A stretch of 64,000 nucleotides of DNA. It comes from Lycorma delicatula (lineage: Eukaryota; Arthropoda; Insecta; Hemiptera; Fulgoridae). Positions 54,704-63,732 of the stretch are shown piece by piece. The stretch covers positions 106,038,495 through 106,102,494 of the forward strand of contig NC_134455.1 of NCBI RefSeq assembly GCF_047948215.1, written 5' to 3'. The translations under genes and the position numbers were made by a program. Numbering within the stretch: the stretch's first letter is position 1; every line of letters starts with the position of its first letter. The notes below the pieces were generated by a model. That model ran no database searches. It saw only the letters and a program-made list of their open reading frames with translations, and had not been told where the DNA came from.

Positions 54704-57700
54704 ATACACACAATGCTTAATTTCTGATTTCAGAGATTTAGGAACAATGTTCCTAAACCTCTTTTTCAATGAACTATGTCTCATTCAGAAAAAAATTTAC
54801 ATAATTTTTTAAAACAAAAGATTGACTAGTTGTTTTATAAAGTGACCAATTACAAAATGTGAACTTTATACCAGCTTGTATTGAACTAATAATGAGGAGT
54901 GTGCTGTATAAATATGTAACATTAAAATAAAAAAGTTTTAGAACAAAATGACAAATTACATTAACATTTGTTGTTCAAAATCATATAGTGTACTAATGTT
55001 TTCAAAATTCTCTATTGAACATCAACCGATCAACCACAAAGTTGTTTTGTTCTATATGAAACAATTGTTTTTCTACATAATGGACATTTTTTTCATGTAG
55101 AACATGGAAAAGTCTCATTTCATAAGATAATGGCATTCAAGAATTAGAAATTTATTCTGAATTGTAGTACATCAAAATGGAGAGCAATTTATTTAGATGG
55201 ATTACAATTAACCAAAATGATCTCTAAACTATAACAACACTAATAGTTAAAAAAATAATTCAGTTCTCGAAAATCAGATATTTTTTCTTGCTTTTATACT
55301 TTCTTTGTTATTTCAGTTGTGAGATGAGGATTTTAATACAAATATATAAATTAAAAAAAATATAGCAGCAGTAATTTGTACAAAGATTTTACAGTTAATA
55401 GTAATAGAATTGAGTATTATACAAAACAAAGTTTATAGAAGTAATAATAATAGAATGTATTTAGATTAACACTGGATTTCTTCTATTTGTATTAATGCTA
55501 GGTTGTATATGAAAGGTATTTAAATTCTTTCTTTTAAAAAGTTTCAATGCACATAATTATAAATACATTATGGAAAAAATAAAAAGTAAAACAGGCAATA
55601 AAGAAAGCTAAAAAAACATATATTGATAATACTGGTAGAAGTTTTGATAACATAAGAAATGCTAAATTACTCTGGGAAAATACCCACCCACCTTCAGAGT
55701 TCAAAACTCATCATTATGTCAAAATTGATATAAACTCATAGAATTCATATTTTCCCTATGCTCATAAACAAATTTGTTCTTGGTATTTGATGTCTGATAC
55801 CCATTCTTTGATATAGGCATTTCCTTAAATTACAATGGCCTGTCGAATGGGTTCTCCAAAATAATCATAAAAATTTTATGTTATCATTTGGCAACTTGAG
55901 ATTTGTAATTTGTTTGTGGAATCTGAAAAAGATTTCAGAAAAGTAAGAGCTATTCTGGCAGCCATCCTTTTGGGTGTTATTCAGTTAATGAAACTTAAAA
56001 GAAAAAGTATTTGTGTTCAATGAATTTTCACTAAGTGTTCGGCTTAATAAACCAGTCTGTTGTTCCCAATAAACGATATCTCAAGCAGAAGCTGTTCTCT
56101 GATCAAGCATTAGTAGAAGGTGGTTCTATATTGTGGATGTCAAAATGGTAGGCCACAACAAAATTTTTGTGGCATGCATTGAATAGAAATGAAATGTTAA
56201 AGTCAACAATACTTTACGGGAGAAATAGCAAGTAGCCATCACAGTGGTTTTCTGTATTACCATTACATTAATCTACAATGAGTCATGCTTTCTTTAAGTC
56301 ATGATGCTGCTATGCCATGCGCTAAGATGCACTACTGACTAAGTTGCAAATGCAGTCTTTCTTAATTTTAATAGAAAAGAATAGAAAAGAATTTTAATAG
56401 AAAAGGTTACTTTCTATATCAGTCAAAAAAAAAATGATGATGAGAAAGAAAATTCCATGAATAGTCAAAGCTGAACTATTTTTGTATGAAAGTGAAGTAA
56501 AATTACATTCTTAATCTGTAAGGAAACTATTAGTGTTGTTAAAGAATACATCATTAAGCAGCATTATGAGGCTAATAACAAGGAACAACATTCATGTTTC
56601 AAAGGAAAAATAAAAGAAAAATTAAAAACAATGAAAAAATCACTTTGCAGTCAGCAGCAAGTATTAAAAAAATTCATCAAAACTAATGAATCAGTAGTAA
56701 GAGCAAATTATAAAATTAGCTATTTGCTAGCAAAACATTCAAAAACATTCACGGATGGTTGATTAATCAAAGAATGTATGATAAAAGTACGTTAAATAAT
56801 CTGTCCAGAAAGTGTGCAATCATTACTTGATAATTCATTATCTAGAAATGTAGTGGTAGAGAGAAATGAAATGACAGATAATATCAGTTCACAACTACAA
56901 GATATCTACAGAAATCCTGTTCTTTTCAGTTGCAATAGATGAAGTATAGAGATACGAGATATTGCTGAAACCGCTGTATTTTTCATGGTTGGAATAATAT
57001 GAGGATCACTGAAGAATTGTTGGAAGTTATACCTGTTCTTAGAACTACAACTGGTGAAGTTATTTTTGATGCTGTGTGGAGATTTTTAAAAAAGTGTAAG
57101 TTTCTTAAAGTGCAAGCTTTTTTGTTTCCACTTGACAGACTTGTGTCTGTAACAACAGATGGTACTAAATCAAAGTCAGGTGAAAATCAAGGATTTGTGT
57201 CAAAATTGGTAAGAAAATTATATGCTGTGTACCCAGGTAAACTGAAAACCATGGCTTTCCACTGTGTTTAAGAATATTAAAAATGAATGATTATTGAAAA
57301 CTGTGGCAAAAACAATCAACTTTATTTGAACAAGAGCATTTAACCATCAGCAATTAATTTCTTTTCTTAAAAGATTTAAAATCGAATTCGATGATTTTGC
57401 TTATTATACAGAAGTTTGATGGTTACCATTCTGCAGAGTTTTACATATATTCTACATGCTTTTGGAGGAAATAACTGTTTTTCTAAAAAAATGAAACATA
57501 TAGATGTATTGGTTATAAAAAATCCTTGAGTATTATAGATCTGAAATTTTTACCTGCTATCATAAGCCCCCTCAATAATTTTAATATTACACTGCAAGGC
57601 AAAAATAAGTTAATAATGAATATGTACAATGCTGTAGCAAGTTTTGTACAAAAACTAATATTGTTTAAAAATCATTTTAAAAAAGACGTTTTATCCCGTT

Positions 57701-60700
57701 TTCCATTGTATTAACTTCATACATGAATCAAATGTTAAGAAACAAATGTCGAGAAGTAGAAATTCCAAAAATATATTCATACTTAGGTGAAATGTACCCA
57801 GAGACAGATGTATCTGACAGATAAACAAACATCTTTTCAACATACTGAAAGTTATATGTTCTCAGTCTCTGAATGCTGATATTGAAAAACTAGTAGAGGG
57901 TAAATGTGCAAAGTTTCCAGGAAAACAAATTAATTATTTTTGTAAATACATTGAATATTTAATTTTTAAATAAAAATAATAATAGGAGTATAATAACTAT
58001 GTACACTAAATCCTAATTACTTGAGTTCTGTACATCTGAATAAAAATTTAAATGGTAATTACATATCAGTTATAATTATTCTACTTATGTTACTGAACCA
58101 TGAATCAGTAAATAATATTTAAGAAAATTTGATGCGACCTGCAAAAATCATACCAACACACAAAATGGCCCATGACAGAAACGAGCATGCTTTATATAAC
58201 CAGTATACTATCAATAAAATCAGTACCTTCAGAGGGTTTTGCAGAGAGCCACTATCATTCACTTACATTTTTTTTAAAATATTTATATACAATAAGGAAG
58301 AATAAATATTTTATAGAATTTGGGTTGTAGTCCTATTGGTGTGACCGTGTGACAAGGATTGTGAACCTTATTTGTGCTGATGATTTAATCCTATTGTCTG
58401 AGATGTTGATTGAAGTGTACATGAAATTAAAGTCTTTGGAGAGTGCTGTGACATAAATACTTGAAAATAAGTACTGATAAAACTAAAACCATAAATTTCA
58501 AGAGAAAGCCTACAGCAGAAATAAAAAAGGTCACTGATCTCAGAAGAGGTCCATAGGTGATTCCAAATTATATCTAGGGACTTGGTCAATAGAGAGCTAT
58601 ACGAGGTGTGTGAGAAAAGTAATTAGATTGGAAACACTGCGAGCGATCTGGCAACGCTGTGTCAACCAGTCTGTGCTGGACCGGTTTGTTCACCCCTTCC
58701 ACATGCTCAGTACAAGTTTCAACTCTGTTCAGCCAACACATTATTTTTGACAGCGCCAACATTGAAGTTGTGTTTTTGTTGTATGTTACGAAAATGGAGC
58801 ATCGGAATTTAGAGCAACGTTGTGCAATCAAGTTTTGTGTTAAACTTGGGGAATCCGCGAGTTTGACCTTTGAAAAGCTGAAACAGACCTATAGGGAACA
58901 TTGCTTATCAAAAGCATAAGTTTTCTGCTGGCACAAAAATTTTTGAAAAGCCGAGAACACGTTGAAGATCAATCTCGCTTAGGAAGACCTTCAACTTCAA
59001 AATCTGACGAAAACGTGAGCGTGTGAGAGTTCTTGTGAGATCAGACCGTCGTTTAACAATAAGGATGATGAGCGAACAGTTAAATTTAAACACTTTCACA
59101 TCAAAGTACATCAAATTTTGACAGATGATTTGGACATGCGAAAGGTATGTGCGAAATTGGTGCCAAAAAACCTCACAACGGAACAGAAAGACAATCGAAG
59201 AAATCTTCTTGAGAGGATTGACAATGACCAAGAATTCTTCAATCGTGTGATCACAGCTGATGATGAATCCTGGATATTTGAATACGATCCTGAAACAAAG
59301 CGGCAAAGCAAAGAGTGGCACACTCCGTCATCTCCTCAACTGAAAAAATGTCGAATGAGCAAATCAAAGATCATAACCATGTTGATTTGCTTTTTTGACA
59401 TCGTGCATAGAGAATTTGTTCCTCCAGGACAAACTGTCAACCAAGTGTGTTACAAAGGTGTCCTTGAAAGGCTCAGGATTCACGTGAGACCTCAAAACGC
59501 ATTCCTACGGTTCCTCAACCCTCCTATTCCCCTGATTTGAGTCCTTGTGACTTTTTCCTTTTCCCGAAATTAAAACATGTCTTAAAAGGACGTCATTTTG
59601 GAACTCTGGAGAACATTCTAAAGACTGTGACCGATCAGTTAAAAGCCCTACCAGTTGAAGCCTTCTAGCGCTGCTACCTAAAGTGGGAACAATGACTCCG
59701 CCGGTGTATAGCTGCCCAAGGGAACTACTTTGAAGGGGAAAATATTGTTGTTTGAAAAAATTAAAACTTTGGTAAGTAAAAAGTTAAGTCTCATTACTTT
59801 TCTCACACACCTCGTATCTTAATCAGGATCTTTACCTTGTAAAAAGATTAAAAAATGCAATGTTTCATAAATTTAAAATAGAGATGCAGTATTCTTATGT
59901 AAACAATGCTGCTAGATTTTATTACAACTTATTTCATGAGGAGTTATGATGTAAAATTTAATTCAAAGTAGTTATTGTTAACAATTCCTATCATAAAAGT
60001 AAATCAACTAGTCAGATAAGAGTTTCTCCCTATAAGCAGACAATTCTGTATTTCAATAAAACTATTTTTAAAATTAATATAAAAATACTACTACAATTGA
60101 CCTTTTTGTTTAAATAACTCTGTACAAAACTTACAAAGTATCTGTTTTGATTATTCATTTTACAATGAACCTACATTAAACTACCAAAAATGAACAAGGT
60201 ATAGTTATTTATACAATCCTAAAGGTATGATTACATCAATAATTTGTCATATATTTTGAGCAAAGCTTTTAATTTAATGTAATTTGCTAATTTAACTGGA
60301 TGCTTATCAAATATGTACTACTATTTTGTAAGTCTTTTTGGGGGAAGTGTTACTTGTAAGATAAGAAATGCACACTAACTTTGTTATTAGTATTATTTGT
60401 CATTTGTTTATTAAACAGTTCTCATCTTTTTGTTTTTAGATAGCAGTGTAAGTTACAGATTTGTATTGATATACTTTAATGTCTAACTGGTTTTTCTATA
60501 TTTATTTTTGTAAAACTCAGAATAAACAAATAGTAAAATACAAATAAATGTTTGATGTAAAAAGAGAAAATAAATAAGTAGTTAGATATGTGTTATTTTA
60601 CAAAACTGCAGTAAGTAAACTTAACTTTAATAAATATTAGTTTTACAGGCCAGTTACAATACAAAGTCAAAATTTTGTGTATTTTTGATTAGCCATCTTG

Positions 60701-61280
60701 GTTGATATCACTCTAATTACTGTTATTTACTGTTAAACAATAATTAAAATTATTATTAATTTTAATTTTACATTCACCTTTTCACTTATTTTCAATATTA
60801 GAAGCTTTTCTCCTAGTTTACCTATGTTAGCTATTTAAAAATTATTATTCATATTTTCAGTTGAAAGAAAAATTTCATGTAACCACTGGACCTTATGGTA
60901 TACTCAAGTTAAAAAGTAAAAATGGACAATATGAAGAGCTTTTCTTAAAGCCAATAAAAAAAGAAACTAAAACAAAAAGAAAAAAAACAAATAAAAAAGT
61001 GGATGACAAAGATGCTAAGATAGCAGTTCCTGACTATTACTTTAAGGTTTTGCACAGACCAAGCAAAAATGAGTGTATTGTTTTCATATCAACTAACAAT
61101 CCATTTATAGATAAACCTGAAGAATTCTGTAAAGATATTTGTGAAGATAACAATTGGCCAAAGTTACGAGATCAGAAAAAGGGTTTTGTGTTTTGCTGTA
61201 AGTATGAAGAATTTAAAGAAACAGTTCCTTACATAACTGAGTATGATTGTTCAGGAGGAGTGTTGAAAAGACCAAAATAA
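29389..61280 (+). CDS. Secreted DNA/RNA non-specific endonuclease, insect dsRNase type (six exons, complete)
   Basis: Predicted secreted, Mg-dependent nuclease of the Endonuclease_NS family; insect members degrade double-stranded RNA in gut, saliva or haemolymph. Exons 29389-29470, 31335-31987, 38869-38991, 43226-43411, 50754-50981 and 60861-61280 join to 563 codons without a stop. Residues 1 to about 22 are a signal peptide; about 40-130 are Lys/Asn/Asp-rich low complexity; the nuclease region follows. The active-site motif ARGH is at 374-377 with His377 as general base; Asn407 in NQGHW and Glu415 keep the eight-residue spacing of the Mg-binding Asn and Glu in Serratia nuclease. ARGH in place of the bacterial DRGH is, as I recall it, usual in insect dsRNases. 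C-terminal Cys residues suggest disulphides. Intron 3 may be GC-AG. The introns carry many transposons but the coding exons are clean. The product is longer than I expect for the family because of the N-terminal charged region. Substrate choice (dsRNA or DNA) cannot be read from sequence. Confidence 0.93.
29471..31334 (+). other. dsRNase intron 1
   Basis: GTAAGT...CCACAG, phase 1. It contains a TAG trinucleotide microsatellite at about 30174-30203 and a hairpin at 30490-30515. No transposon recognised. Confidence 0.75.
30174..30203. repeat. (GTA)n microsatellite
   Basis: About ten uninterrupted GTA/TAG units. Confidence 0.95.
31335..31987 (+). CDS. dsRNase exon 2 (charged region and start of mature protein)
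   Basis: The acceptor is TTCCACAG before 31335 and the donor is GTACTT at 31988; it ends in phase 0 after Gln. The first half encodes Asp/Asn-rich and Lys-rich low complexity. The second half encodes a structured region with GATCSLKLN, LECPGKGNGILIES and MRCITGT, like the N-terminal region of insect DNA/RNA non-specific nucleases. Confidence 0.9.
32220..32247. repeat. (TAA)n microsatellite
   Basis: About nine TAA units in dsRNase intron 2; a TA run of similar length follows at 32465-32492. Confidence 0.9.
33600..34620 (-). pseudogene. Degenerate DDE transposase, interrupted by a SINE
   Basis: On the minus strand, from high to low coordinates: an HTH-like part (INLGFNAKRISTVFSMN, QDIVRK), the strand ILFSDEATFHVDGIVNHHNC near 34340-34265, TIWCGVIHNQIFGPFFF near 34205-34150, and the C-terminal end MTPVDILARMWNEGDYWFEI near 33690-33625. 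It belongs to the same broad class as the relic at 26091-27260. Many stops are present. The C-terminal part is separated from the core by the SINE at 33834-33997. Confidence 0.75.
33834..33997 (-). mobile_element. tRNA-derived SINE, family 2, copy 1
   Basis: An exact 10-base target duplication, CCTTCTGAGA, lies at 33824-33833 and 33998-34007. The poly-T at the left end is the A-tail on the minus strand. The tRNA-like head is at the right, with a B-box-like GGTTCAAATTC (minus strand). It sits inside the transposase relic. Confidence 0.9.
37690..37857 (-). mobile_element. tRNA-derived SINE, family 2, copy 2
   Basis: Minus-strand head with GGAGTGGTAGCACCTCG (A box) and GGTTCGAATCCCGG (a very good B box). 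The body resembles the copy at 33834-33997. The B box is intact, but no full tRNA cloverleaf is present, so I do not call a tRNA gene. The left end and target duplication are unclear. Confidence 0.75.
38869..38991 (+). CDS. dsRNase exon 3
   Basis: The acceptor is TTTTACAG before 38869. The frame starts VKESADFSKVSCSKS and contains ETCGEKGRLVEIGFL. An in-frame stop follows at 38998, so a donor must lie just before it. The best candidates are GCAAGT at 38992 (a GC-AG intron, phase 0) or GTTGAA at 38996 (phase 1, joining an AG at 43231-43232). Both keep the downstream frame. Confidence 0.8.
40556..40584. repeat. (TA)n microsatellite
   Basis: Uninterrupted TA run inside unidentified repeat-like DNA of intron 3. 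Confidence 0.9.
41621..41665. repeat. Perfect 16-bp inverted repeat
   Basis: TACCATGTAGTTAAAA (41621-41636) and its exact reverse complement (41650-41665) enclose a 13-base loop. Confidence 0.9.
43226..43411 (+). CDS. dsRNase exon 4
   Basis: The acceptor is AAATAG before 43226 and the donor is GTAACT at 43412. It has 62 codons in phase 0, including WHKLINVCYN and TLYTSHTLFGS, which fit the block before the active site in insect dsRNases. If exon 3 uses the GT donor at 38996, this exon starts at 43233 instead. Confidence 0.87.
43552..45550 (-). mobile_element. pogo-like DNA transposon, 1999 bp
   Basis: Flanked by TA on both sides (43550-43551, 45551-45552). The termini CCGTATTTAT and ATAAATACGG are inverted repeats. 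A subterminal TAAGCCCCGCAC occurs near both ends in the same orientation. It carries a minus-strand transposase of the DDE_1 type. It lies 140 bases inside dsRNase intron 4. Confidence 0.9.
43854..45085 (-). pseudogene. pogo-like (DDE_1) transposase, degenerate
   Basis: Minus strand, ATG at 45085. HTH regions come first (SFTLNEKQRVIEEAEKIGN, then GYAVTTEMCQSYAREIAK), then the catalytic core: first Asp in GNADQTPLYSEIP (about 44590), second in MLVIDSYRGHTTDKVK (about 44260), third in PLDVYINKPFK (about 44150). The tail is acidic (DGSEDDH). An early stop four codons in and later frame breaks and stops show it is inactive, but all three catalytic Asp are still readable, so it is fairly young. 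Confidence 0.85.
46850..47015. repeat. Direct duplication, unit 1
   Basis: About 165 bases are repeated at 48595-48756 with few differences; landmarks are TTTTTGTTTTTCCTCTCAAT and TTTGGTTTGTTTTTAAACTT. No coding content is seen. Confidence 0.85.
47254..47554 (-). mobile_element. tRNA-derived SINE, family 1, copy 2
   Basis: Exact 12-base target duplication TTTACATTACCT at 47242-47253 and 47555-47566. The minus-strand head has TTAGTCTAGTGGTGAACGCG and GTTCAAGTCC. Nearly full match to the copy at 14752-15049. Confidence 0.92.
48595..48756. repeat. Direct duplication, unit 2
   Basis: Second copy of 46850-47015, about 1.7 kb downstream in the same orientation. The SINE at 47254-47554 lies between the units. 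Confidence 0.85.
49950..50117 (-). repeat. Dispersed repeat A, copy 3 (truncated)
   Basis: Begins ACTTCCTTGTACAAAGTAAA and follows copy 2 for about 165 bases to the AAAAACGATT landmark, then diverges. Confidence 0.8.
50400..50706. mobile_element. Repeat C, copy 2 (partial, inverted)
   Basis: The reverse complement of the first part of 22670-23433: shares GTCACAAGTGAGCGGTA, AAAGTGGCCGCTAGTACTGC and the terminal GACGAGAAAGT (one change from copy 1). It ends only about 50 bases before dsRNase exon 5, so it forms most of the sequence near that acceptor. Confidence 0.75.
50754..50981 (+). CDS. dsRNase exon 5 (active site)
   Basis: The acceptor is TTTTTCAG before 50754 and the donor is GTATAT at 50982. 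It has 76 codons in phase 0. It carries ARGHFSPDGDF, AAPQWQCINQGHW and AVENLAREV: the general-base His, the metal-binding Asn and the Glu of the Endonuclease_NS fold. Confidence 0.95.
51374..52661 (+). mobile_element. mariner element 1, full length (1288 bp)
   Basis: Inverted ends of about 27 bases share AAGTCAATTATTATCCGCAA and differ at two positions. TA flanks lie at 51372-51373 and 52662-52663. The length matches the ~1.3-kb mariner standard. It carries a broken transposase on the + strand. Confidence 0.95.
51530..52586 (+). pseudogene. mariner transposase 1, frameshifted
   Basis: Recognisable parts in order: TKEEQRSVIRFLWSEGVSGA (N-terminal HTH), IDEVADCLQISHGSAYEII, the first catalytic Asp in TCDETWIHHYDPESKRQSME (about 52030), the third in PPYSPDFAPSDYHLF (about 52365), and a C-terminal end with TGA at 52584. 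There is a stop at 51800, a frame change near 52150, and a small deletion near 52300 that removes the expected second catalytic Asp block before ARPHTAETL. It is a mariner D,D34D type and dead. Confidence 0.9.
52893..53639 (+). mobile_element. Probable non-autonomous Helitron with purine-rich core
   Basis: The 5' part (CTATATAATTAAAAATATAA, then GTTCATTTGTTC and CTGCACCGATT) and the end CTGCTAG before a T resemble insect Helitron termini. The core 53196-53512 is almost pure AG with runs of GGGAAA. No Rep/helicase ORF is present. The family is assigned from the general look of the ends, so it is tentative. Confidence 0.5.
53196..53512. repeat. Long purine tract (GGGAAA-like)
   Basis: More than 300 bases with very few pyrimidines, made of irregular AAGGGG/GGGAAA units; the minus-strand frame at 53178-53366 is an artefact of this. 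Confidence 0.9.
54655..54712. repeat. TA/TG microsatellite
   Basis: Mixed ACGTATATG, TA and TG dinucleotide run. Confidence 0.9.
56420..57850 (+). pseudogene. hAT-type transposase relic (ZBED5-like)
   Basis: Plus-strand pieces in changing frames: a BED-finger remnant (IIKQHYEANNKEQHSCFKGK) near 56555, YKISYLLAKHSKTFTDGWLI near 56715, SLSRNVVVERNEMTDNISSQ near 56845, FSVAIDE near 56930, then an open stretch 56999-57271 with EELLEVIPVLRTTTGEVIFD and LVSVTTDGTKS, and a degraded C-terminal part. The order and motifs match the BED-finger hAT transposases that gave rise to ZBED5-type proteins. Multiple stops show it is dead. Confidence 0.75.
58365..58601 (+). mobile_element. LINE reverse-transcriptase relic (catalytic Asp pair), 5' part
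   Basis: Reads CADDLILLSEMLIEVYMKLK then ISTDKTKTINFKRKPTAE: the (Y)ADD active-site block and the following region of a non-LTR RT, with frame slips. The sequence is cut by the mariner at 58602 and may resume after 59816. Confidence 0.65.
58602..59814 (+). mobile_element. mariner element 2 (1213 bp, internally deleted)
   Basis: Inverted ends CGAGGTGTGTGAGAAAAGTA, perfect over 20 bases, with TA flanks at 58600-58601 and 59815-59816. Different from element 1 in ends and protein. The shorter length reflects an internal deletion near 59480-59510. Confidence 0.95.
58794..59755 (+). pseudogene. mariner transposase 2, frameshifted and deleted
   Basis: ATG at 58794 (MEHRNLEQRCAIKFCVKLGE), stop at 58917, then remnants in other frames. 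An open stretch at 59118-59540 carries LVPKNLTTEQKDNRR and the first catalytic Asp in TADDESWIFEYDPETKRQSK. The region with the second Asp (HDNAPCH-like) is missing. The third-Asp block follows as PPYSPDLSPCDFFLF-like sequence near 59520-59560. The end NYFEGENIVV and TGA lie at 59753. Confidence 0.9.
59817..59950 (+). mobile_element. Possible continuation of the LINE relic
   Basis: If mariner 2 and one TA are removed, the frame runs on as YLGTWSIESYLNQDLYLVKR and AARFYYN, similar to the region after the RT in non-LTR elements. Tentative. Confidence 0.35.
60861..61280 (+). CDS. dsRNase last exon
   Basis: The acceptor is ATTTTCAG before 60861; 139 codons to TAA at 61278-61280. A very Lys-rich stretch is followed by YYFKVLHRPSKNECIVFIST, FCKDICEDNNWP and a C-terminal YDCSGGV with several Cys, like the end of insect secreted nucleases. 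I did not find a convincing AATAAA close to the stop. Confidence 0.92.
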   Translation: MKEKFHVTTGPYGILKLKSKNGQYEELFLKPIKKETKTKRKKTNKKVDDKDAKIAVPDYYFKVLHRPSKNECIVFISTNNPFIDKPEEFCKDICEDNNWPKLRDQKKGFVFCCKYEEFKETVPYITEYDCSGGVLKRPK

Positions 61281-61649
61281 AATGAGATATAAGAGTGTAA
61301 TATAATTTTATTTAATGCAATATATGACTAAAGATGTATTCCTTATAAAAACTAAATAATATATTCTTGAAAAAGCCTGCTTTCTTTATTTATTGGATAA
61401 TGAGAAAAGCCAACACCTACTTTTTTGATAATTAATATGCGTACACAAATTTATTTCTCATATCTGCTACACATTTTTAAAGATATTGCCAATTTACTAA
61501 ATTCTAGTTTCTGAAATTATATTTGTTAATGTAATAATTTAAATAATATGACTTCAAGTGTCTGATATTTAGCTAATGATCCTTTTCATCCTTTTAAAAT
61601 TTATGCAATAATCATTACTTTAAATAATAATGGCATATATATTAGTGAA
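61281..61649 (+). other. dsRNase 3' UTR and flank
   Basis: AT-rich sequence directly after the stop. No clear AATAAA was seen near the stop; variants such as AATATA occur. Confidence 0.5.
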
Positions 61650-62260
61650 TAAAGTGTGTCTCCAAGTGACAGAGAGGGTTACATTCAGATGTGAAAGACT
61701 GGGAGGTGGACAGATCAAGGCCTGGTTGAACAATGCTCCAGGACTGTTTAACTTTCTTAACTAGTGGAATTTTCCTAGTTGTTGGAAGAAAGTTCTGGTT
61801 TCCCTTGTTCCTAATAAAGGAGATCTCAATTTAATTTCCAATTATAAGTCTGTATCAGTGTTAAATGTGGTTTCAAAGGCTTTTGAAAAAAATTATCCAC
61901 CAATATTTTGTTCTGTTTCATAGTATCTTGCCTTGCCAAGATATATTATTTAATGTCTATGAGATCTACCATAATTAATCTTAATGAAATGTTATTGTTC
62001 ATAGACCCTGAGTTTGAATGTAGGGAACAGATTGGTGTGTCTTTCAACTTTCAGAAGGCCTTTGATAAAGTACCTCATGATTTAATATTGCAAAATCTTG
62101 CTGTTTTTAGTTCAAAGATAATATGATAAATTGGCTAAAGTCCTACCTTTTTGAGCAAACATCTAAAGTAAAAATGTTGGGTAGGATTTTTAGTATATAT
62201 ACCTACCGTTCCTTAGGTTCTAATGTGGGTAACTAGATTATTGGTAAATGACATCACCAC
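61650..62260 (+). mobile_element. LINE reverse-transcriptase relic
   Basis: FPSCWKKVLVSLVPNKGDLN and ISNYKSVSVLNVVSKAFEK, then FNFQKAFDKVPHDLILQNL and NWLKSYLFEQTSKVK, are the successive N-terminal RT blocks of jockey-like non-LTR elements. Stops and frame slips are frequent. Confidence 0.8.
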
Positions 62261-62479
62261 CTTTGTTTCTTCAAAGATTCTTTTATTTGCAGATATCAGA
62301 ATTTGCACTAAGGTATTTATAAAGATGATCAGTTGATTTTGTAGAGTGAAATTAATAGAACACATGAATGGTTTATTGTTAATAGAATCCTCCTCAAGCT
62401 AGAAAGTATTGTTCTTACATATTCTAGAAAGACGAAGTTAAATATTTCTACAAGATTACTCAGTGTCTAATCAGTGCCT

Positions 62480-62860
62480 TGTAAGATCCAAATATTTCAT
62501 TAATTAAAATTGTATTTGGTTATAACTCCGGAACCAATGAAATTGAGTACTCTTTATGATATATCATTGAAAAGCTCTTAATGAAAGCTTATTACTACAG
62601 TTAAGAAAAAGTCCAAAATCCAAAAAAATTGGATTTTGGTCTTTTTTGGACACTTTTGGTTCAGTCAATTGCAATCAAAAAGGGAGGTGCACAACTAGAT
62701 GTTACAACAATCCTAAATCCAAAATTTCAACATCTTATGATTAATTGCTTTTGAGTTATGCAAGATACATTTGTACATAAGTACAAACATCATGCCGAAA
62801 CTAGTCAAAATGGATTCAGGGATAATCAAAATGGATATTTCCATTGAAATCTGAAAACCT
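62480..62860 (+). repeat. Dispersed repeat A, copy 4
   Basis: Same orientation as copy 1, from CTTGTAAGATCCAAATATTT to GGATATTTCCATTGAAATC. It lacks the terminal fold-back of the other copies. Confidence 0.85.
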
Positions 62861-62879
62861 GTTATGTTGATATCAAAAC

Positions 62880-63695
62880 TGTTGTGGACCTACAATCTAA
62901 AGATAGTGATATATACTCAGTCAATACTTTGTTGTAATCTGAGATTCAGTGTGGGGTGGTGGGTTCCCTTCGTATATGTTAAATCAAAAGTTTCTTCAAT
63001 CTTACAAAAAAATTCATTCAATCTGAATAGAAGATTAATTATATAAAGTGATATTTTCATTCAAAATTGTGTAGAAATCTAATACTTGCATTGCAAGCTG
63101 AGGTTCAGAGAGGTATTAAGTGAGATGGGGTGGAAGGTCTCCTCTCCCAATCCTATATATTAAATCAAAAGTTTATTTAATGTCAAAAAAAAAATTTGTT
63201 TAATTTACAAAATTTGCAAGAAAAATGTTATTTAAAAAACCTTTGGAGGAAAAAATTTACTAAAAAGCTAAAGCAAAAATAAAAAGCATAAGAAAGCAAC
63301 AATACCTGATAAATCAATTTCATAAAGGAAGTATTTATATAAAATGAATGAAATATTAGGTAATCTAGGTAAAAACAAAAAAAAAAAATGTAAATAATCA
63401 AGCCATAACAAGAGGTTTGGGATGTGATGGGATGTGCGTGGTGAACGCAGTGGTTGGTAAGCCCCCTCCCTGATACTTTTCTTGTTTACTATAAGAGTAA
63501 ATATTTTTAACAGGTTGACCGCCATGACCTAAAGTTATGTTATTGTGTGTATAAGAAAAGTATTTTAAATATAATAAAAGTAAATTAAGTTGTAGATTGA
63601 TGAACTGATAAGCAGATGTAAATTTGTAATGATAATGCAGCCTGATAAAGTATATTCAAAATATTATGATGCTCATAGGCTTGTAGGCTCACTGA
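62880..63695. other. Gene-free DNA with a diverged local duplication
   Basis: About 62938-63010 and 63105-63180 share a GGGGTGG block followed by TATAT(G/A)TTAAATCAAAAGTTT, suggesting an old tandem duplication. No gene is recognised. Confidence 0.5.
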
Positions 63696-63700
63696 CTTAT

Positions 63701-63730
63701 AGCTTAGCAAGCTCATAGGCTTGCTAAGCT
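63701..63730. repeat. Perfect 12-bp inverted repeat
   Basis: AGCTTAGCAAGC and its reverse complement enclose a 6-base loop. The neighbourhood repeats GCTCATAGGCTTG. Confidence 0.85.
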
Positions 63731-63732
63731 CA

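Larger units (their letters stand above)
50982..60860 (+). other. dsRNase intron 5
   Basis: GTATAT...TTTCAG, phase 0, 9.9 kb. It contains two mariners, a probable Helitron, a hAT relic and a LINE relic. The remaining parts, mainly 53650-56400 and 59950-60860, are AT-rich with no recognised feature beyond a TA/TG microsatellite near 54655-54712. Confidence 0.85.

Noticed and set aside
58908..59321. 137-residue minus-strand ORF
   Set aside because: Antisense to mariner transposase 2.
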